NCBI GenBank assembly: GCA_009911365.1
Contig: QXXF01000002.1
Coordinates: 288,541-352,540 of the forward strand
DNA length: 64,000 nucleotides
Direction: 5' to 3'
DNA from: Clostridiales bacterium
GTDB taxonomy: Bacteria; Bacillota; Clostridia; Peptostreptococcales; Anaerovoracaceae
The position numbers and the translations under genes are program-made. Shown here in pieces: positions 9,285 through 18,465 of this stretch. The notes beneath the pieces are model-generated. The model searched no databases. It had not been told where the DNA came from and was given only the letters and a program-made list of their open reading frames with translations. The first letter of the stretch is position 1. Every line of letters begins with the position of its first letter.

Positions 9285-10568
9285 TCACCCCACTTTGTTG
9301 ACTGCAAGTTTAATTGTTACAGAAGCTCCACTCGGAGTAACATTTGAAAGTTTTAAACATCCGCCGTGTTTCTGGCTAAGGACACGGCTTGTAGCCAATC
9401 CCAATCCCATATGTTCACCCGTTTTATCCTCAGAATAAAGAAAGGTATTCTTTTTGCGGAGCATTGCCTTTGAAAATCCTTTGCCGTCGTCTGTAATGGT
9501 TATAGTAAGTACATCATCAATAAATGTGTATAGGAAACTCACTTTGCTATTAGCATATCGAATGGCATTAGAAAAGATATTCTCAACAATACGGTAAAAT
9601 ATTTGCTCATCTAATTTTACTTGACATTCGGATACGGTAGAATGATATTCAATCTCCAGGCTATGTTGTCCTGCAATAAGTGAAAGGCTTTCTGTAGCAT
9701 TTTTTAAAAAATCTGGTAACTGAACAACAGAATACTTTGTTTCGGTTTCTTCAATGGTATTCAAATCACGAATATAATCTGTATAACGCTCAAGTCGTTT
9801 TGAGGTTATCGCAAGGTTGGATAGTGTATGCTGCAATTTCTCATCATTCAGACTTCCATTTGTAAAGCATTGCTGCATATATTCGACATAGCCCTCTATA
9901 ATCGCAATCGGATTTCTGAGGTCATGTGCCACTGATGCCTGTAAAATTCTCCGCTGCTCAATCATATTCCATAGCTGTCGGTTGTTATCATACAAAGCTT
10001 GCCGCATTTCTTCAAAAGCTGTGCAGAGCCTGCCTAATTCATCGTTACTGTTATAAGCAACCGTAAAATCAAGGTCTTGCCCCTTTATATGCTTTGTTGC
10101 ATCTGCAAGAACCTGAATTGGCGGCGATAGCTTTTTCCTATAAAACCACCATGCACATAACATGATTCCTATAACTGAATAGATAAAAGGAAGCCCTACC
10201 ATAGAAATGCTTATTGCTCTATATAGTAACTGTTGTTTTGGGCGAAGTGTGGAGAAGCTGGATTCTATTCTCTCTATTGTAAATTCTGTATCCCCTAACT
10301 TTTCTTCTTCCGATTTAGCGGGGGTAAGTATAGACACTTTAGAAGGTTCATCAAGTATCAATCTTTGCTTTGCCTCAGATACCGTCCCATCTACCATAAT
10401 AGTCTGTGTATGCAGCCAAATTTCCTGTGATTCGGGGAGGATATTCTTCTGCACACGGTAACAGATATAAATTGTCAAAGCAGAGGATGTAAAAACAATT
10501 ATCAGTGTAATAGCAACCGTCCAGATAAATGCACTTTTAATAGATTTTACTTTCTTCATTTTTTCCAT
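9285..10568 (-). CDS. HAMP-domain sensor histidine kinase
   Basis: 427 residues. Membrane helices at about 13-35 and 118-143 enclose a short external sensor loop. A HAMP region follows (about 145-195), then the HisKA dimerisation helix with the phospho-acceptor His near residue 215 in SVAHDLRNP, then the ATPase domain with N box IFSNAIRYA, G1 DDGKGFS and G2 GLGLATSR. It overlaps the response regulator by 13 bases. The external loop is small, and intramembrane-type sensing is possible. The likely target is the lipoprotein/ABC operon at 1-4049. Confidence 0.9.
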   Translation of the reverse strand: MEKMKKVKSIKSAFIWTVAITLIIVFTSSALTIYICYRVQKNILPESQEIWLHTQTIMVDGTVSEAKQRLILDEPSKVSILTPAKSEEEKLGDTEFTIERIESSFSTLRPKQQLLYRAISISMVGLPFIYSVIGIMLCAWWFYRKKLSPPIQVLADATKHIKGQDLDFTVAYNSNDELGRLCTAFEEMRQALYDNNRQLWNMIEQRRILQASVAHDLRNPIAIIEGYVEYMQQCFTNGSLNDEKLQHTLSNLAITSKRLERYTDYIRDLNTIEETETKYSVVQLPDFLKNATESLSLIAGQHSLEIEYHSTVSECQVKLDEQIFYRIVENIFSNAIRYANSKVSFLYTFIDDVLTITITDDGKGFSKAMLRKKNTFLYSEDKTGEHMGLGLATSRVLSQKHGGCLKLSNVTPSGASVTIKLAVNKVG

Positions 10569-11230
10569 CTATATCCCATCCCCCAAATTGTTTCTATATA
10601 TTCCTTGCCCGTAGCTTCAGTCATTTTATTTCTGATTTTTCGGATATGCTCTTTTATAACATTGCTGTCGCCCTCAGCATTAAAGCCCCATACGGCTTCG
10701 TATATCCGTTCTTTATCAAATATCTGGTTAGCGTTACTCATCAGAAACTCGACAATATCAAATTCACGATTTGATAAGTTCAGCGACCTTTCTCCATAAA
10801 AAATTTTGCGTTCAGCAAGATTTACAATTAAGCCTTGTGAAGATACGATTTTAGGAGTACACTTGCTTCTCTCGTCCCTCCGCAGGTGAGCCGCCACCCT
10901 TGCGGTCAATTCTTGTAAACTAAAAGGCTTGGTTATGTAGTCATCGCCGCCGACCTGCAAACCGTTTACCTTGTCCTGTTCTGTAATCCGAGCTGTCAAA
11001 AACAAAATAGGGCAGGTGACATTATTACGGATAATCTTGCATAGCTCCAATCCGTCCATTTCGGGCATGTTGATGTCAAGCAAAATTAAATCTGAATATG
11101 TATTCAGCATTGATATTGCCTGCTCCGCATCTTCCGCTACAAAAGTCTCATATCCACAATCCTGCAAGTGGCTTGACAATAATTCAGTCAGCATTTTTTC
11201 ATCATCAATAATGAGTATTTTATACGCCAT
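10556..11230 (-). CDS. OmpR/PhoB-family response regulator
   Basis: 224 residues. The receiver has the acidic pair DDE near residue 9-11, the phospho-acceptor Asp near 53 in LILLDINMP, the conserved Thr in LFLTAR and Lys in YITKPFSL. The winged-helix domain spans about 130-222 and ends in YIETIWGMGYRWKK, the typical recognition-helix and wing. It is first in a two-gene operon with the kinase. Its own promoter carries direct repeats shared with the lipoprotein/ABC operon, so autoregulation is likely. Confidence 0.92.
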   Translation of the reverse strand: MAYKILIIDDEKMLTELLSSHLQDCGYETFVAEDAEQAISMLNTYSDLILLDINMPEMDGLELCKIIRNNVTCPILFLTARITEQDKVNGLQVGGDDYITKPFSLQELTARVAAHLRRDERSKCTPKIVSSQGLIVNLAERKIFYGERSLNLSNREFDIVEFLMSNANQIFDKERIYEAVWGFNAEGDSNVIKEHIRKIRNKMTEATGKEYIETIWGMGYRWKK

Positions 11231-11253
11231 AATAAAAACCTCCAGTCTAATAA

Positions 11254-11285
11254 ATAATAAAATCTAAAAGTCAAAAATCAGTCAA
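11254..11285 (-). promoter_or_regulatory. Promoter with tandem TTGAC repeats for the two-component system
   Basis: Minus strand: TTGAC (11285-11281), 6 bases, TTGAC (11274-11270), 10 bases, TATTAT (11259-11254). The spacing is identical to that of the site at 4083-4114. The upstream repeat overlaps the stop of the small gene at 11282-11461. Confidence 0.6.
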
Positions 11286-11461
11286 TTTCTTATTTTCTTT
11301 CTTCGGGCATCAGCAGGCTTTTTGGTATCTTTAGGAATAAGCCATACCCGATTTATGTTCAACACGCCTTCAATACGATTTTCCTTGCATAACCGCTGCA
11401 CCCACCGAAGCGATACATTCCATTTTTCTGCGGCTTCCTGTGCCGTCATATATTCAAACAT
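11282..11461 (-). CDS. Small helix-turn-helix DNA-binding protein (excisionase-like)
   Basis: 59 residues starting MFEYMTAQEAAEKWNVS and ending KKIRN. The segment AQEAAEKWNVSLRWVQRLCKE is the MerR/excisionase-type helix-turn-helix, followed by the wing VLNINRVWLIPKD. Proteins of this type are common in integrative elements as directionality factors or small regulators. It has GGGAGG as ribosome site and a strong promoter of its own. No integrase gene is nearby, so a regulatory role is as likely as excision. Confidence 0.75.
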   Translation of the reverse strand: MFEYMTAQEAAEKWNVSLRWVQRLCKENRIEGVLNINRVWLIPKDTKKPADARRKKIRN

Positions 11462-11489
11462 AACTGGCCTCCCACTGTGTACTATATAT

Positions 11490-11518
11490 AGTATAGCCGT
11501 TTAAACGAACTATATCAA
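11490..11518 (-). promoter_or_regulatory. Sigma-A promoter with palindromic operators
   Basis: Minus strand TTGATA (11518-11513), 17-base spacer, TATACT (11495-11490), driving the small DNA-binding gene. The spacer contains the palindrome CGTTTAAACG (11498-11507) and the -10 overlaps the palindrome ACTATATATAGT (11481-11492), so repressor control is likely. Confidence 0.7.
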
Positions 11519-11654
11519 GTGTGCAAATATGAATTTTCACCTCTTATGACAAGAGATTATATTTCCTATTACAAGAGATTTCACATCGCTTAATTAGAAG
11601 CCACATCTCTGTAAAATATAAGAGTAAGATTTTCAGAGTATAGGTGGTGAGCTA

Positions 11655-12017
11655 ATGGACGAAAGAAACAATCATTTTGACTTCGATTTTACGCCGATAG
11701 GACAGGCTATCAAGAAAGCCCGTGAAGCCAGAGGGATAACGAGAGAAGAACTTTCTGGAATAATCGTCTATGCTCCCAGACACATCCAATCTATCGAAAA
11801 CGAGGGGCAGTATCCGAGCATCGAGCTGTTTATTCAACTTATTACGATGTTCGATGTGTCGGTTGACGAGTACATTTTCCCAGATAAGGAAGTCAAAAAG
11901 AGTTCTGTCCGCAGACGCTTAGACGCAAAGCTCAACAGATTAGACGATAGAGAGCTTTCCGTTATAGAAGCAACTGTAAACGGGCTATGTAAGGCAAAAG
12001 AGGAAACAGAGGAATAA
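11655..12017 (+). CDS. XRE-family transcriptional regulator
   Basis: 120 residues. A Cro/C1 helix-turn-helix covers about residues 13-70 (IGQAIKKAREARGITREELS, then HIQSIENEGQYPS). The C-terminal 50 residues are charged. Proteins like this are carried by clostridial conjugative transposons. The ribosome site GGTGG precedes the ATG. Upstream, ACAAGAGATT occurs twice (11549-11558 and 11571-11580), 22 bases apart, a possible binding site. A terminator overlaps its stop codon. Confidence 0.85.
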   Translation: MDERNNHFDFDFTPIGQAIKKAREARGITREELSGIIVYAPRHIQSIENEGQYPSIELFIQLITMFDVSVDEYIFPDKEVKKSSVRRRLDAKLNRLDDRELSVIEATVNGLCKAKEETEE

Positions 12018-12036
12018 GCCCCTCTGTTTTTCTTTT
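12004..12036 (+). terminator. Intrinsic terminator of the XRE gene
   Basis: AAACAGAGG pairs with CCTCTGTTT (12021-12029) and is followed by a T-rich run. The stop codon lies in the loop. Confidence 0.75.
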
Positions 12037-12100
12037 GCCCGATTTTAATAGGCAGGGATGCTGTAACCGTAGATAGAGCTGCTCCTGACAGGGTAGCTCC

Positions 12101-12511
12101 GCTGCCTGCGTTGCCCACCTGCGGCAGAGCCACGGTGATGATTTCTCCGTCCCCGATGGTGATGCCGCAAAGCACTGCAGACCAGAGAGAATTGTTTTCC
12201 TCGGCAAGCAATTCCGATAGCTGCTGCCGCTGTTCGTCGTTGAAGCCATATTTGTCCACCATTTCCTCGGCGGTCTTGTGGCTCACGGTGATATAGAGGT
12301 AGGTCTGGGTGACGGTATTTTCCGTTTCCACGGTGTTCCCGTGACCGTCATCGCTCTCGGTTATCTGGGTTTCGGTCTTGCTCTCGGTGCGGGAGCTGAT
12401 TTCGTTCATCTCCTAGAAGATGTCCATTAGGAGCTGCTTCTTGTTGTCATCCATCGTGGCGACTTCCTGCGGGTTGTCTGTGTGCTGGATCAGGTCTTCC
12501 CGGAATGCCAG
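12101..12511 (-). pseudogene. Conjugation-element CHAP/NlpC-type wall hydrolase, internal fragment
   Basis: The frame FREDLIQHTDNPQEVATMD, then stop, then EMNEISS, SHKTAEEMVDKYGF and VALPQVGN matches the middle of the large cell-wall hydrolase that conjugative transposons use for transfer (from memory). An in-frame TAG at 12413-12415 follows DIF. The protein lacks its membrane N-terminus, and the match ends right after VALPQVGN, just where the catalytic CHAP domain should begin. It is dead, and is fused end to end with an IS110 relic at about 12515. Confidence 0.65.
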
Positions 12512-12520
12512 TCCATTTTT

Positions 12521-13066
12521 TCTGATATCTTTGGCAAGACCTCAAAAGAAATCCTTCTCTAGTTTTCTTCGCCCATTGATTTTGAGGCGGTTTCATCGCA
12601 AATCCTTGCAGAACTGCTGGCAAAGCTCAGCCGCAGGCAGGTCGGTGCTGCAAAAGCGGAGCAGTTAAAGGCTACCGCGTCCTGTTCCTTTGGCGTCACT
12701 TTTGCCAAAAACAGCTTCACCTTTCAGCTCAAAGCGCTGATCGAACAGATTTCCTTTATTGAACAACAGGTAAAAGAAACGGAAGCCGAAATTGCTGGCG
12801 TCATGGAAAAGCTGGAATCCCCCATTACTGGAATAGGCAGTGTCACAGGAGCTGCCATCATCAGCGAAATCGGTGACATGTCTAAATTTGACAGTCCCAG
12901 AAAACTGGTGGCTTTTGCCGGGCTTGACGCCACTGTCACACAATCCGGCGAATTTGAAGCGACCCACAATGTAATGAGCAAGCGCGGATCCCCATACCTG
13001 CGGAAAGCCATTTTTCAAGCCGCCCTGGTCGCCGCCTTTAAAGACCCTGTATTAAGTGCCTATTGA
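12521..13066 (+). pseudogene. IS110-family transposase, 3' fragment
   Basis: The frame reads SDIFGKTSKEILL, a TAG stop at 12560-12562, then SSPIDFEAVSSQILAELLAK and onward to the C-terminal transposase domain: ESPITGIGSVTGAAIISEIG, KLVAFAGLDATVTQSG and SKRGSPYLRKAIFQAA. These are the hallmark motifs of the IS110/IS1111/IS492 C-terminal (Transposase_20) domain. The N-terminal DEDD nuclease domain is missing and the remaining frame has an internal stop. The longest open piece starts at the ATG at 12803. Confidence 0.85.
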
Positions 13067-13148
13067 CTTTTAATAGTTGGTCTTTATGATTGGTTAAAGC
13101 AATCACTTTGCAATTTGACATAGGGTGCGTCCTCCTTTCGCATAGATT

Positions 13149-13171
13149 TAGCCGCTTTGTCAAGGCGGCTA
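13149..13171. repeat. Hairpin downstream of IS110 relic
   Basis: TAGCCGC, nine-base loop, GCGGCTA. It lies about 80 bases after the IS110 stop and may be a remnant of the element's end. Confidence 0.4.
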
Positions 13172-13200
13172 TGTAACTGTACCAGAGGACGCAGGACGCA

Positions 13201-13243
13201 AAAAAGCCGCCTACTCTTAAAATCAATAAGAATAAGCGGCTTC
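13201..13243 (-). terminator. Intrinsic terminator of the 63-residue gene
   Basis: On the minus strand GCCGC(TTATTCTTA) pairs with (TTAAGAGTAG)GCGGC and is followed by six T. It lies 14 bases after the stop of the small gene at 13257. Confidence 0.75.
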
Positions 13244-13256
13244 ATGGTGATGTGCC

Positions 13257-13448
13257 TTAGACATATTCGATTTTCACTTTCTTTATCGGGGCGTTGGCTA
13301 CCTTGAAGATAAGCTCGTCAACGCAGTCTCCATATTTGCCCTGCTGTATGAGCTGGTTTTTCAGTTCCACAAGGCTATGTAGCAAAATGCTCCGTTCCCC
13401 ACTGTCCACATAAAAATGACTTTTCTTTTCTCTCATAAAATCCACCAT
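13257..13448 (-). CDS. Small conserved protein of mobile elements
   Basis: 63 residues, charged, starting MVDFMREKKSHFYVDSGER and ending KVKIEYV. I recall near-identical small hypothetical proteins in conjugative elements of gut clostridia, but the function is unknown. No helix-turn-helix or membrane segment is visible. It has GG-rich sequence before either Met (13448 or 13436) and its own terminator, so it looks intact and expressed. Confidence 0.6.
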   Translation of the reverse strand: MVDFMREKKSHFYVDSGERSILLHSLVELKNQLIQQGKYGDCVDELIFKVANAPIKKVKIEYV

Positions 13449-13553
13449 CCTTTTTTGATTTCATTATATAGACGAATGGCAGAATGTTCAAAGCTGCAAA
13501 TTAGGTCAAAAAAATAAGCGTACCACTATTTCTAATGATACGCTTATGATTAT

Positions 13554-13674
13554 TTAGATATAAACATCAACGGTCAAATCTTCCCATTGATTTTTTCTAA
13601 GATAGCCGCCACTCGCTCTGCGGAAAGCCTGTGCTTCCTCAAAACTTATGGTAAAAGTCCAGAATGGTTTTCGC
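13554..13674 (-). other. Possible gene relic at the element/ppdK junction
   Basis: Directly after the ppdK stop the minus strand stays open in another frame: KPFWTFTISFEEAQAF, GGYLRKNQWEDLTVDVYI, then stop at 13554. The composition looks protein-like, but no start codon of its own is evident. It may be the tail of an element gene joined to ppdK at the insertion point. I do not recognise the family. Confidence 0.3.
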
Positions 13675-16302
13675 CTATCTTTGTGATATAGCCGCCTGTG
13701 CTGCCGCCAATCTTGCGATTGGCACTCTGAACGGTGAACAGGATACATACTGGAGTCCGATGTTATGGCAGAATCCAATGGATTTCGGTTCGCCGCCGTG
13801 CTCACCGCAGATCCCCAGCTTGATGTTCGGCCTTGTGGCTCTACCCTTTTCAGCCGCCATCTTCACCAGCTGACCCACGCCAGTCTGATCGATGGACTGG
13901 AACGGATCTTCCTCAAAGATTCCCTTGTCTCTGTATTCCTTGATGATCTTGCCTGTGTCATCTCTGGAGAAGCCGAAGGTCATCTGCGTCAAGTCATTGG
14001 TGCCAAAGGAGAAGAATTCCGCTTCTTCCGCAATCTCGTCAGCTGTCAGAGCAGCTCTTGGAATCTCGATCATGGTTCCTACCAGGTAATCGAATTTCTC
14101 GCCTTCACGCTCCATGACTTTTTCTACGGTTTTCACAACAGTTGCCTTTACATCAGCCAGTTCTTTCTTCATGCCCACCAATGGGATCATGATTTCAGGG
14201 GTGATATCCAGGCCTTTTTCTTTTCTTACTTCAATGGCTGCCATGATAATGGCTTCTGCCTGCATTTCCGCGATTTCCGGATAAGTGACCGCCAGACGGC
14301 ATCCCCGGTGTCCCAGCATTGGGTTGAACTCATGGAGTTCTTCTGTCTTCTTGGCCAGCTTTTCATATGGAACATTGATCTGTTCGGAAAGCTGTCTGAT
14401 CTCTTCGTCTGTGTGCGGCAGGAATTCGTGAAGCGGCGGATCCAGCAGACGAATGGTCACTGGTCTGTCTTCCATAACTTCGTAAATCCCCTTGAAATCG
14501 CCCTTCTGATAAGGCAGCAGGAAGGAAAGCGCCTCTCTTCTTTCTACCTCGGAATCCGCCAGGATCATTCTTCTTACAGCCGGAATCCTTTCATCTTCAA
14601 AGAACATGTGCTCTGTCCTGCAAAGACCGATACCTTCTGCGCCGAATTCAACAGCCTGCTTCGCATCTCTCGGATTATCAGCGTTTGTCCTTACTTTCAG
14701 AGTTCTGATTTCATCTGCCCACTGCATGATGGTGCCAAAATCGCCGGAAAGCTCAGGATCAACAGTCTTTACCTGCCCTTTCAGTACTTCACCCGCAGTT
14801 CCGTCCAGAGAAATGTAGTCTCCTTCTTTGAACACCTGTCCAGCCACGCCTAATGTCTTGGCTTCCTCATCTACCTTGATTTCCGCACATCCAGATACGC
14901 AGCACTTGCCCATGCCTCTGGCTACGACCGCAGCGTGGGAAGTCATACCGCCTCTTGCGGTGAGAATACCTTCTGCGGCTACCATGCCCGCCAGGTCTTC
15001 TGGTGAAGTTTCCAGTCTTACCAAGATCGCAGGATCTCCATTGTCCACAGCGGCTACTGCGTCCGCAGCGCTGAAATAGATCTTGCCAGTGGCAGCTCCT
15101 GGTGAAGCAGGAAGTCCTTTTGTCAGCCTTTCAGCCGCAGCCAATTCCTTTTCATCAAATTTCGGGTGCAGCAACTGGTCGATCATCGCTGGTTCCAGCC
15201 TAGTAACAGCCGTTTCCTTGTCGATAAGGCCCTCTTTTTCCATGTCCACAGCGACTTTTACCGCTGCGGCGGCAGTCCTTTTGCCGTTTCTTGTCTGGAG
15301 CATGAAAAGTTTGTTTCTTTCAACCGTAAACTCCATGTCCTGCATGTCCGTGTAGTGTTTTTCCAACAGTTCTGAAATTCTGGTGAATTCTTTGTAAACA
15401 TCTGGGAAGGCCTGCGCCATTTCGGAGATCGGCTGCGGTGTGCGAATACCAGCCACAACATCTTCGCCCTGCGCATTTACCAGGAATTCTCCAAAGAGTT
15501 TCTTTTCACCGTTTGCCGGATTTCTTGTAAAGGCTACGCCTGTTCCGGAAGTGTCGCCCATGTTTCCAAATACCATGGACTGTACGTTTACAGCTGTACC
15601 AATACTGTCAGGAATGTCGTTCAGCTCTCTGTACAGGATCGCTCTGTCATTGTTCCAGGAGCGGAACACGGCCTTGATGGCTTCCATCAACTGATCTTTT
15701 GGCTCTTGCGGGAAATCTCTTCCCATTTCTTTCTTGACCAGAGCCTTGTAATCCGCAATGATGTCTTTCAGGTGCTCTGTTGTCAGATCCACATCGAATT
15801 CGCAGCCTTCCTTTTCCTTTTTAGAATCAAAGATTGCGTCAAATTTGGTTTTCGGGATTTCCATGACAACGTCACCGAACATCTGGATAAACCTTCTGTA
15901 GCTGTCATAAGCGAACCTTGGGTTTTCTGTCAGGGTCGCCAGACCTTCTACTGTATGATCATTGAGACCCAGATTCAGAATAGTGTCCATCATTCCAGGC
16001 ATGGAGATCTTCGCACCGGATCGGACGGATACCAGCAGTGGATTTTCTACGCTGCCAAATTTTTTGTCTGTCACGTTTTCCAGGTCAGCCAGCTTTACGA
16101 AAATATCTTCTACAATGTCATCGGCAATGTTCTTGCCTTCTTCATAATAACGGTTGCAAGCCTCTGTGGTAACTGTGAATCCAAATGGCACTGGAAGTCC
16201 GATTTTCGTCATTTCCGCCAGATTTGCGCCTTTTCCGCCCAGCAGGTCTTTCATGTCTTTTGAACCTTCATTAAATGAGTAAACAAATTTCTTCTTTTCC
16301 AT
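13675..16302 (-). CDS. ppdK: Pyruvate, phosphate dikinase
   Basis: 875 residues, full length for PPDK. It interconverts pyruvate + ATP + Pi and PEP + AMP + PPi, a glycolytic or gluconeogenic step in anaerobes. The N-terminal ATP-grasp domain has LLGGKGANLAEM and SMPGMMDTILNLG. The phosphohistidine domain has GGMTSHAAVVARGMGK with the swinging His. The C-terminal PEP-binding TIM barrel holds FGTNDLTQMTFGFSRDD and the catalytic Cys in GICGEHGG. The start at 16302 (MEKKKFVYSF) has GGAGAC six bases upstream; the frame extends 37 codons further without a ribosome site. It follows glyS by 17 bases. The C-terminus AAQAAISQR ends exactly where mobile DNA begins, so the last few residues may be altered. 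Confidence 0.97.
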   Translation of the reverse strand: MEKKKFVYSFNEGSKDMKDLLGGKGANLAEMTKIGLPVPFGFTVTTEACNRYYEEGKNIADDIVEDIFVKLADLENVTDKKFGSVENPLLVSVRSGAKISMPGMMDTILNLGLNDHTVEGLATLTENPRFAYDSYRRFIQMFGDVVMEIPKTKFDAIFDSKKEKEGCEFDVDLTTEHLKDIIADYKALVKKEMGRDFPQEPKDQLMEAIKAVFRSWNNDRAILYRELNDIPDSIGTAVNVQSMVFGNMGDTSGTGVAFTRNPANGEKKLFGEFLVNAQGEDVVAGIRTPQPISEMAQAFPDVYKEFTRISELLEKHYTDMQDMEFTVERNKLFMLQTRNGKRTAAAAVKVAVDMEKEGLIDKETAVTRLEPAMIDQLLHPKFDEKELAAAERLTKGLPASPGAATGKIYFSAADAVAAVDNGDPAILVRLETSPEDLAGMVAAEGILTARGGMTSHAAVVARGMGKCCVSGCAEIKVDEEAKTLGVAGQVFKEGDYISLDGTAGEVLKGQVKTVDPELSGDFGTIMQWADEIRTLKVRTNADNPRDAKQAVEFGAEGIGLCRTEHMFFEDERIPAVRRMILADSEVERREALSFLLPYQKGDFKGIYEVMEDRPVTIRLLDPPLHEFLPHTDEEIRQLSEQINVPYEKLAKKTEELHEFNPMLGHRGCRLAVTYPEIAEMQAEAIIMAAIEVRKEKGLDITPEIMIPLVGMKKELADVKATVVKTVEKVMEREGEKFDYLVGTMIEIPRAALTADEIAEEAEFFSFGTNDLTQMTFGFSRDDTGKIIKEYRDKGIFEEDPFQSIDQTGVGQLVKMAAEKGRATRPNIKLGICGEHGGEPKSIGFCHNIGLQYVSCSPFRVPIARLAAAQAAISQR

Positions 16303-16319
16303 TTTCCAGTCTCCTTCAT

Positions 16320-17723
16320 CTAAAATATCAATTTTTCTTCTATATAGCTTCTGACCTGATCCACGGGTACGCGAACCTGATCCATTGTGTCTCGGTCTCG
16401 AATGGTCACGCAACCGTCCTCTTCTGTGTCAAAATCCACACAAATACAGAACGGCGTTCCGATTTCATCTTCCCTTCTATACCGCTTTCCAATAGAGCCC
16501 GCCGCGTCATAATCCACGTTAAAGTATTTTGACAGTTCTTCGTGGAGCGGCTCAGCCACATGAGCCAGCTTTTTCGCCAGAGGCAGCACAGCGGCTTTGA
16601 ATGGAGCCAGCGCTGGATGGAAGCGCATGACGGTCCTCACGTCTTCCTTTCCTTTGCTGTCAGTCAGGACCTCTTCATGGTACGCGTCTACCAGGAACGC
16701 CAGGGCTACCCGATCCGCACCAAGAGATGGTTCGATACAGTAAGGCACGTATTTTTCATTGGTTTCAGGATCCATATAGTTCATTTCCTGACCGGAATGC
16801 TCGATATGCTGTTTCAGGTCAAAATCCGTCCTGTCCGCGATCCCCCACAATTCACCCCAGCCAAATGGGAACAAATACTCAATATCCGTAGTGGCGTTGC
16901 TATAATGGGATAACTCTTCCTTTTCGTGATCTCGCAGACGGATGTTTTCTTCCCTCATGCCCAAGGATTTCAGGAAGTTCACACAATAGTCTTTCCAGTA
17001 AGCGAACCATTCCAGATCTGTTCCCGGCGCACAGAAAAATTCCAATTCCATCTGTTCGAATTCTCTGGTCCTAAACGTGAAATTCCCAGGAGTAATCTCA
17101 TTTCGGAAGGATTTTCCGATCTGCGCGATGCCAAAGGGGATTTTCTTTCTGGAAGTCCTCTGCACGTTTCTAAAGTTGACGAATATGCCCTGAGCCGTTT
17201 CTGGACGCAGGAACAACTCTGCTTTGGAATCTTCTGTCACGCCCTGAAAGGTCTTGAACATCAGATTGAACTGGCGGATCCCTGTAAAGTCCGCTTTTCC
17301 GCAGTCAGGACACTTGATGTTCTTTTCCTTGATGAATTCCTCCAGCTTTTCGTTGGACCATCCGTCTACCGCAATATCCTCGATACCTTCGCTTTTCAGA
17401 TATTCTTCGATGAGTTGGTCCGCACGGAACCTGGATTTACACGCTTTGCAGTCGATAAGCGGGTCCGCAAAGCCTCCTACGTGACCGGAAGCCACCCATG
17501 TCTGCGGGTTCATCAGGATCGCCGCGTCCAGACCTACGTTATATTTTGATTCCTGCACAAACTTTTTCCACCAGGCCTTTTTTACGTTGTTTTTGAATTC
17601 AACGCCCAGAGGGCCGTAATCCCAAGTGTTGGCCAGGCCACCGTAAATTTCAGAGCCTGGATACACGAATCCTCTGTTTTTCGCCAGAGCAGTAATTTTG
17701 TCCATGGTCACTTCTTTATTCAT
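16320..17723 (-). CDS. glyS: Glycine--tRNA ligase, single-chain class II
   Basis: About 467 residues from the ATG at 17723 ([15 protein letters not shown]). It charges tRNA-Gly with glycine. It is the alpha2 type: motif 1 region near [23 protein letters not shown], motif 2 with [25 protein letters not shown], motif 3 ending [14 protein letters not shown], and a C-terminal anticodon domain. It has a zinc-like CKAC/CPDC insert. The frame is open 51 codons further upstream, but that part is Lys/Arg-rich and overlaps the DUF4342 gene, so the internal start is preferred. Confidence 0.95.
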   Translation of the reverse strand: MNKEVTMDKITALAKNRGFVYPGSEIYGGLANTWDYGPLGVEFKNNVKKAWWKKFVQESKYNVGLDAAILMNPQTWVASGHVGGFADPLIDCKACKSRFRADQLIEEYLKSEGIEDIAVDGWSNEKLEEFIKEKNIKCPDCGKADFTGIRQFNLMFKTFQGVTEDSKAELFLRPETAQGIFVNFRNVQRTSRKKIPFGIAQIGKSFRNEITPGNFTFRTREFEQMELEFFCAPGTDLEWFAYWKDYCVNFLKSLGMREENIRLRDHEKEELSHYSNATTDIEYLFPFGWGELWGIADRTDFDLKQHIEHSGQEMNYMDPETNEKYVPYCIEPSLGADRVALAFLVDAYHEEVLTDSKGKEDVRTVMRFHPALAPFKAAVLPLAKKLAHVAEPLHEELSKYFNVDYDAAGSIGKRYRREDEIGTPFCICVDFDTEEDGCVTIRDRDTMDQVRVPVDQVRSYIEEKLIF

Positions 17724-17748
17724 TGCTTGTATGTTACCTACCGTTTCT

Positions 17749-18447
17749 TTATTTTTCTTCTGATGGTTCTTTCGTCTCTTCGATGTTTTCTCCTGCCGTG
17801 TCAGCCGCGTGTTCACCTGCCTCTTCATCATCGATGACCGCTTCTTCATCTTCATTGAAGCAATTTGAAAAATCAATGTCTTCCTTGTCCTTCTTCACCT
17901 TGCTGATGGCTTCGGAAGCCTTTGCTTTCGCATTCTGATAAATGTCAGAGCTCTTTTCCTTTACATCCTGATAAAGGTCTGCGCCTTTTTCTTTCATTTC
18001 ATCAGCTACCACGCTGCCCTTTTCCACAACGGATCCTACTGTGTCAGATACCGTGTCGCTCACATCGATGATGGTTCCATCGTCTTTGATCACTTCCACT
18101 GTGCATTTGAACCCGAACGCGGCTACAACGCCCAAGACCGCACCCCATGGTGCGATGACAGTCCCAATGATTCCCAAGTTCACGGGGATGTTCAGAACAA
18201 CCTCATCGTCTCGCTTCACAAGGATCTTAGAAACATTTCCTTTTTTGACCAGATCTTTTAGGTTATCCAAAACTGCGGTGCCCTGCTTGCTAAAGGATTT
18301 GCTATCTTTCCGATCAATGGTCTCTTCGATGCTGATGATCGCATCCACCACGCTGCCTTCTGCGGCTTCCAGTGCTTCTTTCGCCTCTGCATAGCTCACA
18401 CCTGTTCTGTCCTTGACCAGTTCAATCTTTTCCAATGTAATCTCCAT
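17749..18447 (-). CDS. UBA-like and DUF4342 domain protein
   Basis: 232 residues. Residues 1-45 ([21 protein letters not shown]) form a UBA/TS-N-like helical domain as in EF-Ts. Residues about 55-115 are the DUF4342 region with a hydrophobic stretch ([23 protein letters not shown]). The rest is an acidic, coiled, repeat-rich tail ([19 protein letters not shown]). The role is unknown; a membrane-linked structural or regulatory role is possible. It lies between recO (18 bases) and glyS in the same direction. Confidence 0.8.
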   Translation of the reverse strand: MEITLEKIELVKDRTGVSYAEAKEALEAAEGSVVDAIISIEETIDRKDSKSFSKQGTAVLDNLKDLVKKGNVSKILVKRDDEVVLNIPVNLGIIGTVIAPWGAVLGVVAAFGFKCTVEVIKDDGTIIDVSDTVSDTVGSVVEKGSVVADEMKEKGADLYQDVKEKSSDIYQNAKAKASEAISKVKKDKEDIDFSNCFNEDEEAVIDDEEAGEHAADTAGENIEETKEPSEEK

Positions 18448-18465
18448 GATACTACCTCCTGGTAT

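Noticed and set aside
11834-12100. Continuation of the CHAP-fragment frame antisense to the XRE gene
   Set aside because: Similarity ends near 12101; the rest is the shadow of the intact XRE gene.
13765-14853. 362-codon plus-strand ORF
   Set aside because: It is antisense to ppdK, whose motifs are clear; composition is that of a shadow frame.
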